Below are positions 7,279 through 15,890 of a DNA stretch of 17,424 nucleotides, piece by piece (position 1 is the first letter of the stretch; every line of letters begins with the position of its first letter). Both the position numbers and the translations under genes were made by a program. The notes under the pieces were generated by a model. It made no database searches, was not told the DNA's origin, and saw nothing but the letters and a program-made list of their open reading frames with translations. The DNA comes from an uncultured Coleofasciculus sp. GTDB lineage: Bacteria > Cyanobacteriota > Cyanobacteriia > Cyanobacteriales > Coleofasciculaceae. The stretch spans positions 1 through 17,424 of the forward strand of contig CADCTM010000062.1 of assembly GCA_902805485.1 (NCBI GenBank), written 5' to 3'.

Positions 7279-7306
7279 ATATAACCACTATTACATTTTG
7301 TAAATT

Positions 7307-7516
7307 ATGTTAATCATTATCTTAATATTAGATGTTGTCTTAGTGGCATGGTCGCTGCACCTGATGCAGGAAGCTTTTGATACTCAGCAGTTCTCGTTGA
7401 TGCTAGCAGGCACATTAGTTGCCATGTCAGCAGCGGCAATGTTGGTTGTGTATTTTCTTATGGGTAGCTATGTTGGCTATATTACCCAAATGGCTCAAGT
7501 TCCCCGTCCCTTTTGA
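7307..7516 (+). CDS. Small membrane protein with two transmembrane helices
   Basis: A 69-residue ORF that is almost entirely hydrophobic. Helix 1 covers about residues 2-20 (LIIILILDVVLVAW). A short polar turn, MQEAFDTQQ, follows, then a longer helix of about residues 29-59 containing AGTLVAMSAAAMLVVYFLMG, and a short tail ending VPRPF. The even codon use and clean two-helix pattern argue for a real gene. No family was recognised with certainty. No strong Shine-Dalgarno is visible. It sits 118 bases downstream of hisF and upstream of the tRNA gene on the same strand. It could be a small subunit or regulator of a membrane complex, but nothing here shows which. Confidence 0.6.
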   Translation: MLIIILILDVVLVAWSLHLMQEAFDTQQFSLMLAGTLVAMSAAAMLVVYFLMGSYVGYITQMAQVPRPF

Positions 7517-7586
7517 CTCTTCCGAATGAGCAGTGGCATCAAGAGCGTTTGGTAGATTACTTTAGCCACGAGCATTCAAAAGCGAC

Positions 7587-7616
7587 TTGACTTCATCAGC
7601 CTAGTTAAGGCATGAT
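7587..7616 (+). promoter_or_regulatory. Sigma-70-type promoter for tRNA-Ala
   Basis: TTGACT at 7587-7592 (5 of 6 to consensus), an 18-base spacer, then CATGAT at 7611-7616 (4 of 6 to TATAAT). Transcription would start near 7623, about 8 bases before the mature tRNA at 7631, which fits a short 5' leader. Confidence 0.55.
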
Positions 7617-7630
7617 AGAAAACGCGGCAC

Positions 7631-7703
7631 GGGGTTATAGCTCAGTTGGTAGAGCACCTCAATGGCATTGAGGGGGTCAGCGGTTCGAATCCGCTTAACT
7701 CCA
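7631..7703 (+). tRNA. tRNA-Ala (anticodon GGC)
   Basis: A complete 73-base cloverleaf. The acceptor stem GGGGTTA pairs with TAACTCC (one G-T pair) and is followed by discriminator A. The D-arm is GCTC...GAGC with AGTTGGTA in the loop. The anticodon stem CCTCA/TGAGG encloses ATGGCAT, giving anticodon GGC (Ala, codons GCC and GCU). The T-arm AGCGG/CCGCT has loop TTCGAAT. CCA is not encoded and must be added after transcription. Confidence 0.95.
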
Positions 7704-7980
7704 TATTAATTCGAGGTAGATTTTAGTAAAATAATTGCTTCAACGGCTTTCCTGTCTTATGTCGCGGGAGTTTAGGTATCCTGATTGTAGATAGACATTT
7801 AGATGTCACTCGCTCAGATGTCGATTCTGAAGATATTGGCTACATTGAAAGCTAACAATGGTAAAGAAAAATGATAAGAGATGAGTCATGAGCGGCCGCG
7901 AGTAAATATCCCGCTTCACTGCTCGTCATTGGGCAAATCATCGCCTCTACACTACTCAAACTCTTTGAGGGACTACCGCT

Positions 7981-10900
7981 ATGCAGCCGGAACAACAACA
8001 GCGAATCATGGGTTACTTCATTGAGGAGGCAAAAGACCACCTCAATACCATTGAGCAAGGATTGCTAAGTCTGCAAAGCACAATAGAAGACACGGAAATG
8101 ATGAACGAAGTCTTCCGTGCTGCTCATTCTGTCAAAGGCGGGGCAGGAATGTTGGGAATCAATAGTATTCATCGAACAGCCCATCGCCTAGAAGACTGCT
8201 TGAAAGTCCTCCAAGAGTCGCCCGTGAAAGTAGACTCAAATCTGGAATCCTTATTTTTACAAGTATTTGATACCCTAGAGGCACTAGTAGAACAACTGCA
8301 AAGCCCGTTTGGTTTGAGTGATGAAATAGCTAGTGGCATGATGTCAGACGCCGCGCCTGTTTTTGAACAACTCAACACACATATAGAACAGCTAGTCAGG
8401 TCATCAGCGAATGCTGCTGTTGTCACCGTCACAGCGCCACAGGTAGCCAATAATTATAGACTCGAAGAACGATCACAATCGGCAAAAGTTCAACCTTCTG
8501 GGAAAAACGTAACCGTGTTGCCAGCAACCTTTAAAAGAGATGTTTTGGTGCAGCTAAGGGAGATGTTGCAAGTATTTAAGCAGCAAGACTTGCCCCAACA
8601 CCGCCAACAATTACAAGAAAATTGTCAAAGCTTGAAGGACATTGGGGACACCGTAGACTTGCCTGGTTGGGGCGAGTTACTAGAAACATCCCGAATCGCG
8701 ATCGCTTGTTCCGAAAATTCCTATCGTCAGCTAGCAAGCTTAGTAATTAAAGAAATCAAACAAGCTCAGGAACTAGCACTCGCCGGTCGCTCCGTAGAAA
8801 TTGCCCCCAGCGAACAACTAAAAGCAATGGCGCCAGTCCTCCCCGCTTCTGAGCTAGGGATAGAATTTGAGGAGCAAGAAGACCTAAGCGACTTTACAAC
8901 AGATTTTCAACTGGAAACAGCCCCCTCAAACGGCAATTCCACAACCGAGAATCTAGCAGCCGTAACTGCCCCGTCCAACAGATCCGGGTCTTATGTCTGG
9001 GATGATCTTCAAGAAGACTTCGTAGAACCGCAATTCGTACCAGACATCGCTCTGACTCCAGACTTTTACCCCACTCCTATTTCTAATCGCACTCCTAACC
9101 CAACCTCTGTACCGGCTGACCCCAGCGATCCAGAAGTCGGAATTGCCGAGCTTAATAGTCTAGCGGATATCTTTGAAGGTCAAACTCCGGATTTGGATCA
9201 AACTTGGCAAGAAGAGGAAATTGTGAGCCTGGATGACCAACAATTTGCCAGTAACTCAACTCAAACCTTAGGTGTCGATGACTCAAACGATTTTTATGAT
9301 TTGATCGGTGACTTGGATGACTTTAATCTCCCAACAACAGAAGCCGCAACAAGCGAAGATTTAATAGGTTGGCTGGGTGACGACGCCCAGCGTAACGACT
9401 TACCAGGGCAGCAGGAAACAGCTCCGATGGATTTGACCTCAGACTTTTCTGACTTGCTCTTTGAGGAAGATCGCCATGAGCAACAGATACCAAAAGCCAC
9501 AGATGCCGAGGAGTTAAACAACTTATTTGGCGACAGCTTCTTTGACGAAATTAGCATGGCAGAAGATGACACCCCTGAATTTGGACTTGATGCGGAAAGA
9601 ATGCCTCAAGAACAGGATCAGGACGATGATCTGTTTGCCATGCCAGTGGAGGCACTCAACGACGCCGCATCCTCCCCAGCCGACTTTTGGGGCGAGGAAT
9701 TGACAACCGACGACAGTGAACCACTTGCCTTTGATGACTCCTTTGCTTTTGAACTAGAAGATTTAAGCCACGATCACAGCCAGCTTGGTAGCACAACGAC
9801 CCCTCAACAGCCGACACTCACAGACTCAGAAATCGACTTTAACGATTTGCCGTCAATTCAGACAAGCGAAATCGTGCCTCAGGACGAACTCTTGTTTGAT
9901 GAAGCACTCTTGTTTGACGGCGAAAGCACTGATCTGGGATTGGAGGAATTGACATTTGATGATGTTGATAGCCTAGATCTTGCCACGAGTGAAGATTTTG
10001 ACCTCAATAGTCTCGACTTGGATAGCGTCGCTTTTGTTAATCCCCAAGCTGCCGAAAATTTGGAGTCAATGGACTTGTTCCTGGAAGAGGGCGACTTCAA
10101 CCTTACTCAAGCGCCAGATGTTGAAAGTTTGAGCGATTTTGGATTAGATGACATTTTAGCGACCGAGGAGCCAGAAGGAGGCGATCTTGCCGCGACACAG
10201 CCACCCTCAGCACTTTTTTGGGAAGAAGAAAGTCCAAAGGCATTGGATGCTTCAGACCTTGAATTAGACTTTGAGCAGTCGTGGGATTTGGCTGAAAATG
10301 CTCCAATAGCCGCTCAGGGATCGCGATCGGAAATTGACTTACAACAAACAAGTTCTTCTATTCCAGCAGAACTTCCGGGTGATTTTGATTTAGACGATAC
10401 TTCATCCAATTTCTTCAACTTTGACGAAGAACCGAACGAAGAGGATAACTTGTTTGGGCAAGAAGCATCCTCATCCGTGGAGACGCCAGCTCCCGTTGCC
10501 TTCGATGCTCAAGACGACTTTGGTGATTTGTTCGCACCACAACAAACCACTGATCTAGACGCCTTGACCTTTGAAGGACTCGATCTAGAATCTTTTGCCG
10601 AGTCAGAAATCCAAGATTTTGATGCCTTCAATGACTTCTTTGATGGCGAAACTGACGATACTTCAAACGTTGAGGCTTTGTCAGAGTTTGATGAGTTTAC
10701 CTTGTTTGATACGCCGCTCACACCCCCACTCGCTCATCCGGAAGCGTCGGCTCAAATAGAAGCCACAGTTGAAGAAAATCGCCTGGATGTTGAGCAGACT
10801 GAGGCAGAAAGTTTTGCTGACATTTCGGAATTTCTGTTCGATAGCGAGAGTGAAACAGCCCAGACTCCTGAAGTGGCAGCAGACGACATAGACTCTTTGT

Positions 10901-13722
10901 TGGATGAGGAGACAGAGGCAGAGGACAGTCTAAATTTTGAAGAGGATTTGTTTACTCAGGGCGCCGAGGCACAGGAATGGGACGCGCCAACGCCCGCTGC
11001 GCTTTTTGAGAGTGAAACGCACTCGACGCCTCAAGCCCAGATGGACGACTTAGACGCTTTCTTAAGTGGGGCAATGATCGCTCCAGATGCCCTCCATGTT
11101 TCAGAGGCAAATGTCCAGGACACAGAAATGGTGTCTGAGTTGGAGAGCGAGTTAACCGATGCAGAAGCGGCAGACGAGTTATTGAATTGGGATAGTACAC
11201 CGGAAACCGAAAATCTAGAAGATTGGTTGGAGGAAACGGTTGATAATACGGACGATCGCCAACAGTGGAACTTTGAGTCCGACTCAGATGAAGCGGCAGT
11301 TGTCGGACTGGAGGAGGAAACAGCTCACCCTGCCGAGGAAGATTTAGCGATCGCGGCTTTATCGCAATCATCATTTGACGATTTAGAGGCATTGCTGGCT
11401 GATAGTCAAAGTGAGCAGCAAACACCGGAAATACTTAGAACCAGCCAAGAATTTGATGCCTTTGACGATTTAGAGGCATTATTGTCAGACAGCGCCGCGC
11501 TCACCGGGGCAAGTGCTGCCTTGACAACAAACGACTTTGATGAATTTGATGACCTTGATGCTCTTTTAAATGAACAGACGCCTGCTCCCCCGGCAAAAGC
11601 TCCCACAGTGGCGAAGAGTCGGGTTGAAGCTGATAACACCCTTGACGACGATTTTAACGACTTGGAGAAACTGCTAGAGCAGGCGGATAAGACAATGGTT
11701 GGTCCCGCGACAGGGACAGCCCAGGGAGGACAGCAGCGACCCGTTAACCGTCCACGTCCACGGGTATTTGAACAGACGATGCGAGTACCGGTGAAACACC
11801 TAGACAGCCTCAGCAACTTGGTGGGCGAACTGGTGGTAAACCGCAATAGCTTAGAGCAAGATCAAGAACGCTTACGGCAATTTTTGGATAATTTATCCCA
11901 TCAGGTATTAGCCCTGAGTGATGTGGGTTCGCGGATGCAAGATTTGTACGAGCGAAGTCTCTTAGAAAGTTCGCTTTTGGCTAGTCGGCAGCCCTACCGG
12001 ACGAACAATAATTCGTTCTCCGCCTCCAACACCAGTAATCACTCCGGGATGGAATATGATCCCCTGGAAATGGATCGATTTACAGGCTTCCATTTACTAT
12101 CTCAAGAGATGATCGAACTGATTGTTCGAGTCCGAGAGTCAGCGTCTGACATCGAGTTCTTGGTGGATGAAACAGACCAAGTTGCCCGAATGCTGCGGCA
12201 AGTGACAACTCAGCTTCAGGAAGGACTAACGCGATCGCGTATGGTGCCTTTTGCTCAAACGGCTGACCGCTTGCCCCGTGCCGTACGCGATATTTCCCAG
12301 AAGTTACGCAAAGAAGCTCAGTTGTATGTTGAGGGCAGGGAAACCTTGATCGACAAGATGATCCTGGAACACCTGTCTGATCCAATGACGCATCTGATTA
12401 ATAATGCTTTGACCCACGGTATTGAAACACCAGACGTGCGCCGTGCGGCAGGGAAATCATCTACCGGGAAAATTACCCTTAGAGCCTTCCACCAGGGCAA
12501 CCAGACGGTGATTTCTGTTTCCGATGATGGAGCCGGGATCGATCCCGAACGAGTGAGAGCAAAAGCGATCGAGCGCAAACTCATTACCCCACAAGAGGCA
12601 AAAACACTCTCCAATTTAGACTTGTACAACTTCCTCTTCCATCCCGGTTTTACGACCAAAGATAAAGAGGATGAGTATGCAGGGCGTGGTGTGGGCATGG
12701 ATGTCGTCCTCACGAGTATGAGTGAAATTCGCGGCACGGTTCATATTGATTCGACATTAGGGAAAGGCACAACGTTTACAATTCGTCTACCCTTAACCCT
12801 GAGTATTTGTAAAGCACTTTGCTGCCTAAGCGATCGCGCCCGCATTGCTTTTCCAATGGATGGCGTGGAAGATATGCTCGATCTGCCAAGCGATCGCCCT
12901 CAGCTCAACTCGGATGGTCAAACCTGCATCCAATGGCGCGATACGTTATTGCCTTTTCAACCTTTATCTGAGTTACTGAAGTACAATCGTCAACTCAGTC
13001 GCGGCACAGTCTACGGCGGCAAACGGGAAGATGACATGATCTCAATCGTCGTTCTCCGTAGTGCCGGGAGCTTTATCGCCATTCAGGTGGATCAGGTGTT
13101 GGGCGAACAGGAAATCGTTATCAAACAACTCGAAGGACCCGCACCAAAGCCCGTAGGCATCGCTGGGGCGACTGTTTTGGGGGATGGTCGGATTATGCCA
13201 ATTGCGGATGTCCTAGAACTCATTGATTTGGCTGAGGGACGAATTCGCAAAGACAACATCAGCACCCTCTGGTCGCGTGAGGATCATGATAATCTACCCG
13301 AAGATCCACAAGTTAGCAAAACTGAACCGATGGTTTTAATTGTGGATGACTCAATTACGGTACGGGAATTACTCTCAATGACCTTCACCAAATCCGGGTA
13401 TCGAGTCGAACAAGCCCGTGATGGTCAGGAAGCTTGGGATAAACTGCGGTCAGGTCTACCTTGTGATATTGTCTTCTGTGACATTGAAATGCCAAGAATG
13501 GATGGATTGGAATTACTGTCTCGCTTGCAAAAAGACGAAACGCTATGCCATCTCCCAATCGCCATGCTGACTTCTCGTGGTGCTGACCGACATCGCCAAA
13601 TGGCGTCACAATTGGGTGCAAATGGCTACTTCACCAAACCTTATTTAGAAGAAGTGCTACTAGAAGCAGCAAGCCGGATGATCCGAGGTGAGGTACTATT
13701 TGGCAGCAACAGTAACGCTTGA
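7981..13722 (+). CDS. Giant CheA/PilL-type hybrid histidine kinase with receiver domain
   Basis: A 1913-residue cytoplasmic hybrid kinase. Order: HPt domain with phosphoacceptor His49 in AAHSVKGGAGML; a second helical segment (about 175-275) that looks HPt-like but lacks that motif; a very acidic Asp/Glu/Ser/Phe-rich linker (about 285-1255); CheA dimerisation helices (about 1263-1410, RVPVKHLDSLSNLVGELVVNRN); an ATPase domain with N-box INNALTHGIE near 1471-1480, DDGAGID (1515-1521) and GRGVGMD (1568-1574); a CheW-like domain (about 1600-1760); and a receiver domain (1783-1905) with acidic pair D1789/D1790, phosphoacceptor Asp1834 and Lys1886. This is the layout of cyanobacterial CheA-like proteins of the PilL/PixL/TaxAY/HmpE group, which control type IV pilus motility and phototaxis. 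No cheW, receptor or pilG/pilH gene lies beside it, so its pathway partners are elsewhere. GAGGG about 11 bases before the ATG is a fair Shine-Dalgarno. I find no frameshift in the long frame. Confidence 0.95.
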   Translation: MQPEQQQRIMGYFIEEAKDHLNTIEQGLLSLQSTIEDTEMMNEVFRAAHSVKGGAGMLGINSIHRTAHRLEDCLKVLQESPVKVDSNLESLFLQVFDTLEALVEQLQSPFGLSDEIASGMMSDAAPVFEQLNTHIEQLVRSSANAAVVTVTAPQVANNYRLEERSQSAKVQPSGKNVTVLPATFKRDVLVQLREMLQVFKQQDLPQHRQQLQENCQSLKDIGDTVDLPGWGELLETSRIAIACSENSYRQLASLVIKEIKQAQELALAGRSVEIAPSEQLKAMAPVLPASELGIEFEEQEDLSDFTTDFQLETAPSNGNSTTENLAAVTAPSNRSGSYVWDDLQEDFVEPQFVPDIALTPDFYPTPISNRTPNPTSVPADPSDPEVGIAELNSLADIFEGQTPDLDQTWQEEEIVSLDDQQFASNSTQTLGVDDSNDFYDLIGDLDDFNLPTTEAATSEDLIGWLGDDAQRNDLPGQQETAPMDLTSDFSDLLFEEDRHEQQIPKATDAEELNNLFGDSFFDEISMAEDDTPEFGLDAERMPQEQDQDDDLFAMPVEALNDAASSPADFWGEELTTDDSEPLAFDDSFAFELEDLSHDHSQLGSTTTPQQPTLTDSEIDFNDLPSIQTSEIVPQDELLFDEALLFDGESTDLGLEELTFDDVDSLDLATSEDFDLNSLDLDSVAFVNPQAAENLESMDLFLEEGDFNLTQAPDVESLSDFGLDDILATEEPEGGDLAATQPPSALFWEEESPKALDASDLELDFEQSWDLAENAPIAAQGSRSEIDLQQTSSSIPAELPGDFDLDDTSSNFFNFDEEPNEEDNLFGQEASSSVETPAPVAFDAQDDFGDLFAPQQTTDLDALTFEGLDLESFAESEIQDFDAFNDFFDGETDDTSNVEALSEFDEFTLFDTPLTPPLAHPEASAQIEATVEENRLDVEQTEAESFADISEFLFDSESETAQTPEVAADDIDSLLDEETEAEDSLNFEEDLFTQGAEAQEWDAPTPAALFESETHSTPQAQMDDLDAFLSGAMIAPDALHVSEANVQDTEMVSELESELTDAEAADELLNWDSTPETENLEDWLEETVDNTDDRQQWNFESDSDEAAVVGLEEETAHPAEEDLAIAALSQSSFDDLEALLADSQSEQQTPEILRTSQEFDAFDDLEALLSDSAALTGASAALTTNDFDEFDDLDALLNEQTPAPPAKAPTVAKSRVEADNTLDDDFNDLEKLLEQADKTMVGPATGTAQGGQQRPVNRPRPRVFEQTMRVPVKHLDSLSNLVGELVVNRNSLEQDQERLRQFLDNLSHQVLALSDVGSRMQDLYERSLLESSLLASRQPYRTNNNSFSASNTSNHSGMEYDPLEMDRFTGFHLLSQEMIELIVRVRESASDIEFLVDETDQVARMLRQVTTQLQEGLTRSRMVPFAQTADRLPRAVRDISQKLRKEAQLYVEGRETLIDKMILEHLSDPMTHLINNALTHGIETPDVRRAAGKSSTGKITLRAFHQGNQTVISVSDDGAGIDPERVRAKAIERKLITPQEAKTLSNLDLYNFLFHPGFTTKDKEDEYAGRGVGMDVVLTSMSEIRGTVHIDSTLGKGTTFTIRLPLTLSICKALCCLSDRARIAFPMDGVEDMLDLPSDRPQLNSDGQTCIQWRDTLLPFQPLSELLKYNRQLSRGTVYGGKREDDMISIVVLRSAGSFIAIQVDQVLGEQEIVIKQLEGPAPKPVGIAGATVLGDGRIMPIADVLELIDLAEGRIRKDNISTLWSREDHDNLPEDPQVSKTEPMVLIVDDSITVRELLSMTFTKSGYRVEQARDGQEAWDKLRSGLPCDIVFCDIEMPRMDGLELLSRLQKDETLCHLPIAMLTSRGADRHRQMASQLGANGYFTKPYLEEVLLEAASRMIRGEVLFGSNSNA

Positions 13723-13987
13723 TTTGGGTTAGTTTAGTATTCATGAGTCATCAGTCACTAGTCAGTGGTAAGTTTAACCAATTACTATGACGCATCCTGC
13801 AAAAATCGATCAACACAATCAAATTTATCAGTGTTTAATCCTCTGCATCTGTGATTAAAAATTCTATGCTTTGTATTTTTGTCATAAGTTTAATGAGGCA
13901 GCGGATTTAACGGATAGCGATAGTGACGCAAGGCAAGCGCCTGAGTTATTGTTTGTGACCAATGACTACTGACCAATAACTAATGAG
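13723..13987. repeat. Intergenic region with degenerate short repeats
   Basis: Between the hybrid kinase and the SpoIID-like gene. The heptamer family seen near hisF recurs at 13741-13770 (degenerate, ATGAGTCATCAGTCACTAG) and at 13955-13987 (TGACCAATGACTACTGACC followed by AATAACTAATGAG), reaching up to the ATG at 13988. The middle holds sequence resembling other common cyanobacterial intergenic repeats (CTGCATCTGTGATTAAAAA at about 13841-13859, GCGGATTTAACGGATA at about 13901-13916). No gene or convincing promoter is visible. Confidence 0.6.
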
Positions 13988-15652
13988 ATGATTTTAAGAG
14001 ATCAGACCTTGACGAAAAAACGAGTTGATCACCACCTAGTAGGCTTCTTCCTGACCGCTTTCTCCATATTTGGGGTTACTCTCCTGTGGGAACCCCAAGC
14101 CAATGCCAAGGATGTCGAGATTAAAGTCGGAGTTGTACAAAAATTTGGCGCCGCCGCCACTGACCAAATAACATTGCAAGCTAGTCAAGGATCTCGCTTG
14201 ACTGTCAAATTTTTGTCAGGGGAGATGAAACCGCAAGCGCTGCAAGTTGAAAGTCTGAAGCTGGAACGGGTGATGCAACCCCTGTCGGCACCAACTGTAG
14301 AAGAACGTGTCGTTCTCAGCACTCACTCGACGTTTGAAACAGCAGAAGACAGTGCTAATCAGTGGCGACAACAAGGCATTGAGGTAGAGGTCGTACAACC
14401 GGATCGCTGGCAAGTTTGGGCAAAGCGGGAGGTTTATCAAACACCTTTAGTCCGACGTTTACTGTTGCAAAATCTTAAAGCCAAAGGTGATACAACTGCC
14501 TATCTGGATACACAGGTAGTGAATCAGGCACCACGTATATCATTTTCTGTCAATGGCTTTCGCTACAATCGCCGGGAGTTAGAGGTTACAGCTCCCAATA
14601 ATTTGATCCAGGTGAGTGTGGGGAAGGATAACCAAAGTCCGCGTCTTTATGGCGGCAGCTTGCGACTTCAACCCAATGCCTATGGGACATACACCCTGGT
14701 TAATCAAGTACCCGTAGAAACCTATCTCCGAGGCGTTGTTCCTCATGAAATTGGACCGAATGCTCCTTATGGTGCTGTGGAAGCGCAGACGATTATTGCG
14801 CGAACTTATGCCTTACGCAACTTGCGCCGCTTTGCTGCTGACAACTACGAATTGTGTGCCGATACTCATTGCCAGGTTTATAAGGGACTAACCGATACAG
14901 TGCCGATGGCGGATAATGCGATCGCGGCGACGAAGGGCAAGGTACTGACCTACAATAACGAGCTAGTGGATGCCCTTTATTCTTCCACTACGGGCGGCGT
15001 TACCGCGCCTTTTGAGGATGTTTGGAATGGTACAGAGCGTCCTTACCTGAAGGCGGTGCTAGACTCACCTCAATCCCTCTGGAATTTGTCCCAAAAATCT
15101 CTGGCAGATGAACAAAATTTCCGGCAATTTATTAACTTAAAACAAGGATTTAATGAAACGGGTAGAAGTGCCTTTCGTTGGCGCTACACGAACACAATTG
15201 AACAGATAGCCAGCTACTTTAAACGCTATCTTGCAAAAACCAATCCAACTCTTGCTAACTTCACCTCAGTTGGACAAATGCAGGTGGTGGAGCGATCGCC
15301 TTCTGGACGCATTCTCAAACTCGCAGTCCAAACCGATAAAGGTGTTATTGAAATTGATAAAAATGAAGTCCGTAGCGCCTTTGAGGCGCCCTTAAGCACC
15401 TTCTTTTATCTGGAGCCGATTTACGACACCAGTAAAATACTCAAAGGATATACTTTTGTCGGGGGTGGCTTTGGACATGGTGTTGGTTTAAGTCAATATG
15501 GTTCTCATAACTTGGCTAAATTGGGTTGGTCTGGAGAAAAGATCCTTAGTTTCTACTATCCTGGCACTCAAATTCAGCCACTGAGTGATTCAATTGTCTT
15601 TTGGAAAGGGTCATCAGCCGCCAAGAGCCAGCCTTTTCTTATAAAACCGTAA
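13988..15652 (+). CDS. SpoIID/LytB-domain exported cell-wall protein
   Basis: A 554-residue protein with an N-terminal signal or anchor (hydrophobic about 17-34, possible cleavage after ANA at residue 40), followed by a region of unclear fold (about 45-210) and the SpoIID/amidase-enhancer domain (about 215-530). Diagnostic motifs: VPVETYLRGVVPHEIG (241-256) with Glu254 at the catalytic position known from SpoIID, AVEAQTIIARTYAL, SSTTGGVT, and near the C-terminus FGHGVGLSQYG (495-505) with GWSGEKILSFYYPGTQI. SpoIID is a lytic transglycosylase that cuts denuded glycan strands during sporulation. Cyanobacteria do not sporulate, so a role in peptidoglycan turnover, septum remodelling or cell-cell contact is inferred. 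Two Cys (CADTHC, around 292-297) could form a disulphide. No good Shine-Dalgarno is visible; the start directly abuts heptamer repeats. The gene converges on petF. Confidence 0.9.
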   Translation: MILRDQTLTKKRVDHHLVGFFLTAFSIFGVTLLWEPQANAKDVEIKVGVVQKFGAAATDQITLQASQGSRLTVKFLSGEMKPQALQVESLKLERVMQPLSAPTVEERVVLSTHSTFETAEDSANQWRQQGIEVEVVQPDRWQVWAKREVYQTPLVRRLLLQNLKAKGDTTAYLDTQVVNQAPRISFSVNGFRYNRRELEVTAPNNLIQVSVGKDNQSPRLYGGSLRLQPNAYGTYTLVNQVPVETYLRGVVPHEIGPNAPYGAVEAQTIIARTYALRNLRRFAADNYELCADTHCQVYKGLTDTVPMADNAIAATKGKVLTYNNELVDALYSSTTGGVTAPFEDVWNGTERPYLKAVLDSPQSLWNLSQKSLADEQNFRQFINLKQGFNETGRSAFRWRYTNTIEQIASYFKRYLAKTNPTLANFTSVGQMQVVERSPSGRILKLAVQTDKGVIEIDKNEVRSAFEAPLSTFFYLEPIYDTSKILKGYTFVGGGFGHGVGLSQYGSHNLAKLGWSGEKILSFYYPGTQIQPLSDSIVFWKGSSAAKSQPFLIKP

Positions 15653-15688
15653 GATAATATTGATTTTGAGCCACAACCGGATTAAATG

Positions 15689-15735
15689 AAGCAGGAGCAA
15701 GCGATCATCGCTGCTCCTGCTTAAAAAACTTTTTT
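15689..15735 (+). terminator. Hairpin terminator between the converging SpoIID-like gene and petF
   Basis: AAGCAGGAGCA (15689-15699) pairs perfectly with TGCTCCTGCTT (15712-15722), and an inner GCG/CGC adds three more pairs around a 5-base loop. A run of A then T follows (AAAAAACTTTTTT). The stem is strong, but the T-run begins about seven bases after it, so termination may be imperfect. It lies 37 bases after the SpoIID-like stop and about 155 bases beyond the petF stop, so it could serve both genes. Confidence 0.6.
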
Positions 15736-15890
15736 CCTCTGAAGTCCTTAGTTACAACCAGAAAGCTTACTGCTTACTTTTAATTGGCGGTTGGCACAAA
15801 AAAAGGGATAGCCGCCAAGCGAACCGCCTTCGGCATCGCTTGCTGCCGGCAACTGAGGACGAGAGACGATTTTTGTCAATTCTGGGCTTC

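Larger units (their letters stand above)
971..15299. repeat. HIP1 octamers (GCGATCGC), 14 copies
   Basis: Copies at 971, 1540, 2626, 4636, 4840, 5666, 6767, 8698, 11347, 12231, 12830, 12890, 14918 and 15292 (first base). That is about one per 1.2 kb, far above chance, and is the hallmark highly iterated palindrome of many cyanobacterial genomes. Nearly all lie inside genes. Confidence 0.9.

Noticed and set aside
11371..11680. Regularly spaced repeat in the linker as a CRISPR array
   Set aside because: The repeat is in-frame protein coding, with variable spacing and codon-level differences between units.
9294..11846. Several minus-strand open frames rich in Ser/Lys within the hybrid kinase gene
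   Set aside because: They are antisense to the Asp/Glu-rich linker, whose GAT/GAC/GAA codons give few stops on the other strand; the Ser/Lys-rich composition follows from this.
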